In this document: positions 61,115 to 64,000 of the stretch, in pieces
Numbering within the stretch: position 1 is the first letter of the stretch
How the letters are laid out: each line of letters opens with the position of its first letter
DNA from: Heloderma charlesbogerti
Taxonomy: Eukaryota; Chordata; Lepidosauria; Squamata; Helodermatidae
Assembly (NCBI GenBank): GCA_026122225.1
Contig: JANEZZ010001959.1
Span: 1,745,501 to 1,809,500 of the forward strand
Length of the DNA: 64,000 nt
Direction: 5' to 3'
Notes under the pieces: model-generated
Told to the model about the DNA's origin: nothing
The model's database searches: none
Seen by the model: only the letters and a program-made list of their open reading frames with translations
Translations under genes and position numbers: made by a program

Positions 61115-62990
61115 TGATCAATTCTTAACTCTTGGATACATAGGGTTAAATTCCTTCAAAATGCTTGGAGGTTACTCCAAACGACAATAATAGAAGCTCA
61201 AAGAAAACGTATACCACAGGTTAGGAAAGGTAGTACCAAGAAGAGGTCACTGGGATGGTTAACAGCATCAAGGAAGCTATTAAAGAAAAGAGGGCTTCCT
61301 TTAGAAAATGGCAGTCTTGCCCAAATGAGGAAAACAAAAGGGAGTGCAAGCTTGCACAAAGGAGATGCAAGGAAACAATAAGAAATGCAAAAAAGCATTT
61401 TGAGGAGCATTTCGCTAACAACATCCAGGCCAACAATAAAGAATTCTTTAAATATATCAGAAACAGGAAACCAAGTAGGGAGGCAGTTGGACCGTTACAT
61501 GGCAATGGAGTTAAAGGAGGATAAGGAGATTGCAGAGAGGCTGAATTAATTCTTTTCATCCGTCTTCACTGCAGAAGATATAGGACAGATAGCTGTGCCC
61601 AAACTGATGTGTTCAGGAAGGGACTCTGAGGAACTGAGGCAAATAGTGGTGATGAAAGATGACATTCTCAACCTTATTGATAAATTGAAAGTAAATAAAT
61701 CACTGGGCCCAGAAGGTATCTATCCTAATCTATTCTTAAAGAAATCAAATATGAAATTGCTGATCTTCTAACCAAAATATGCAATATGCCCCTAAGATCA
61801 GCCTCTGTACCAGAGGACTGGAAGATGGCCAATGTAACACCAATTTTTTAAAATGGATCCAGGGGGGATCTGGGATATTACAGGCCCGTTAGCTTAATGT
61901 CTGTTCCAGGTAAATTGGTTGAAAGCATTATTGAAGATAAAATTAGTAAGCATATAGAAGGACAAGCCCTGCTGAAAAAGAATCAACATGGCTTCTGCAA
62001 AGTCCTGTCTCACTAGCGTTTCAGTTCATTGAGAGTGTCAGGATCTGATAAGTCTGGGAAGCTCTGCAGCTCCACCTGAGGGCCAGACATAGAAGGCAGC
62101 CTGGCTCACAGTATTTGCAGGATAGGCCCTGGCCTTGCAGGTGCTCCCAGGTCCTCTAATGCAGACCAGCTGGGAGCCTCAAGGAACCCTATAAAGAGCT
62201 CCCTCTTCCTTGCAAATCTTGCCACAGCAACATGAGTCATTGTGGTGACAGCATCGTGCTTCAGATTGCTCATTCCTGGCCTTTGCTATGCTTTGCTGAT
62301 TCTTGACCCCTACCTGTTTGAACTCTGCTTTTGCCTCTCGCTCTGCTGCAATCCTGCTGGTAACTGACCCCTGCCTGTTTGGACTCTGCTTTCATCTCTG
62401 GCCCTGCCATGCCTTGTTTGGGACTGACCCTTGCCCAGGGAACCTCTGCTCTCTGCCCATCTCTATCCCTCCTGGTCCCGATGTTCTCGCAAAGGACGCC
62501 TGCTGCCCATGCCCCGGACCTGACAGACAGCATCAATAAACATGTAGACAGGGGTGATCCAGTAGACATAGTCTACTCAGACTTCCAAAAGGCTTTTGAC
62601 AAAGCCCCCACCAAGGACTCCTGAGCAAACTTAGCAGTCATGGAATAAGAGGAGACGTCCTCTTATGGATCAGTAACTGGTTAAAGAACAGAAAGCAGAG
62701 AGTAGGAATAAAAGGTGAATTCTCCCAATGGAGGAATATGAACAGTGGTGTCCCACGGGGATCTGTATTGGGACCAGTGCTTTTCAACATGTTCATAAAT
62801 GATCTGGAACTAGGAGTGAGCAGTAAAGTGGCCAAGTTTGCCAATGACACCAGATTATTTAGGGTGGTCAAAACAAAAAAGGATTGTGAGGAGCTCCAAA
62901 AGGATCTCTCTAAACTGGGAGAATGGGCATCTAAACAGCAAATGCAGCTCGATGTAAGTAAGTGCAAAGTGATGCATGCTAAACAAAAGA
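61115..62990 (+). mobile_element. L2/CR1-type LINE, interrupted by an LTR
   Basis: Plus-strand relative of the LINE at 13411-20035. It has the basic linker (KRASFRKWQSCPNEENKREC), KLIDKLK-like and YRPVSL-like stretches in broken frames (61560-61990), then after the LTR DFQKAFDKAPTKDS (62575-62620), GSVLGPVLFNMFINDLELGV and NDTRLFRVVKTKKD (62738-62920). It ends near 62990 without the C-terminus or 3' UTR. Many stops. Confidence 0.82.
62036..62525. mobile_element. Probable solo LTR, 490 bp, inside a LINE
   Basis: Ends TGTCAGG and CCTGACA (TG..CA with 7-bp inverted repeats), flanks GAGAG and GACAG (one mismatch). The LINE reads on either side at the point where the minus-strand relative is continuous. 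A TATAAA lies at 62190-62195. The right half has degenerate repeats of a GACCCCTRCCTGTTT type (62300-62430). No coding region or second LTR; family unknown. Confidence 0.65.
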
Positions 62991-63387
62991 TGGAATATGC
63001 TCATAGGGTATTGTTACTGCTGTTGTTTCCTGCACTGAAACGCCAAATGTGTTTGACAGAAATCTTATAGTCAGAATCGTGACAGAGTCCTGATAGAGCA
63101 GGGGTACTTGTAAAATGGCCAATTGGTTAATATTGTCACTGTAGATCCTGAAAGCAAGGCTCATCTCTACTAGTGGAAAATGTTTGTAGTAGAAAAACAT
63201 TGCACCATGAACCAGAAAGACTGGAGTTACAGCATTCTATTTTGGAACAGTGCCTTAGAATTCTGGGTTAAAAAAGATGTTGGGCAAGAGACCAAGACTG
63301 AGAAGACTAATCCAGAGTGGGGGTATTCAAACTGTGAAAGATAGCAAACTGGCCTTCCTCTCACAAATCCACTGCTAATGACCAACA

Positions 63388-63628
63388 GTGATCTGGTTCA
63401 CACAACATGACTGCTTACCGTGGCTTAATTTACCTGCAGGGGCTGTCATGTCATGCTGGGTGCCCACAGGCATCACTTTTCCATGGCACCCACAGGTGCT
63501 TAGCTTACTGTGGGTTGTTGTATCATGGAACCCAGGTGGTAGGGGTTGTCTGAGGGTTACACAATCATCAAATAACCCATGGTTTGTTTTAGATGGGCTG
63601 TCATGTTGCGTGAATCAGCTCAGTGACT
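63388..63628. repeat. Fold-back repeat with CACACAACATGAC ends
   Basis: CTGGTTCACACAACATGAC at the left and GTCATGTTGCGTGAATCAG at the right are inverted repeats of about 20 bp. AACCCATGG and GTGGGTTGTTG motifs lie inside. The flanks CAGTGAT/CAGTGAC suggest a target duplication. Confidence 0.65.
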
Positions 63629-64000
63629 AATAAACATTTGTCTTGAGATCCATATAGTTGTACATGTCACTTGACTGGTGGTGCTGACCATGAAGATAAC
63701 TTAAACAAATAAGAAATCTTCAAAAACTCATTTGGTATCTGTTGGCATCAATAGATGTATCAAGATTTTTTTTTAGGTTACTGTTATAGGCCAGATAAAA
63801 AAGTGAAATGTTTCACCATATGCTTTGTTCATAATATAGTTTGGAACAGAATGTGAAGCAACTCGGTTTCAACCTTAAATTAATTCTCAGTTTTATAAAA
63901 TACTGCTCCTTTCTTCCTGTTTTTATTATTTAATGAAACCATAAACTGTTCTCAAAGTTGAAGCTATTTTGCACTTCTGGAAAGCATTCAAATAAGAGAT

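Overview
The window is vertebrate intronic DNA, most likely from a squamate reptile. It carries RTE-BovB and CR1/L2-like LINEs, a SINE whose tail resembles BovB (Sauria type), tRNA-derived SINEs, a Tc1 transposon and several fold-back DNA elements. The assignment rests on this repeat mix and on the vertebrate-like protein of the host gene; the species cannot be told from the sequence.

Host gene. Only one host gene is visible: IFT80, a WD40 subunit of the intraflagellar transport B complex, on the minus strand. Nine coding exons can be placed exactly, in transcript order 58747-58857, 54099-54167, 47916-48025, 46708-46797, 44036-44173, 8455-8634, 6367-6485, 5625-5699 and 2041-2204. They join in a consistent frame (352 codons, about residues 87-438 of a protein of roughly 777), all with GT/AG borders. 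The 5' exons lie right of 64000 and the 3' exons left of 1. One intron (8635-44035) is 35.4 kb long.

Repeats. Positions 1-779, 13501-13950 and 15268-16264 are three copies of a non-autonomous hAT-like element with TAGGGATG/CATCCCTA ends; the two complete copies have perfect 8-bp target duplications. Their interiors are nested palindromes, and every visible terminus carries an outward-facing splice-donor-like motif. Positions 13411-20035 are an old L2/CR1-type LINE, split by a hAT copy and by a BovB that itself contains another hAT copy. BovB copies also lie at 31306-34402 (minus, inside a SINE) and 54496-56497 (plus, internally deleted). A Tc1 element with about 215-bp inverted repeats (3897-5539) has a transposase frame broken by a single visible stop. 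Two probable solo LTRs, several short fold-back elements and a 1.1-kb repeat with internal 266-bp tandem units complete the picture.

Apart from the IFT80 exons, every long reading frame I could interpret belongs to a transposable element. There is no operon, CRISPR array or functional RNA gene. The least ordinary element is the palindromic hAT-like family.
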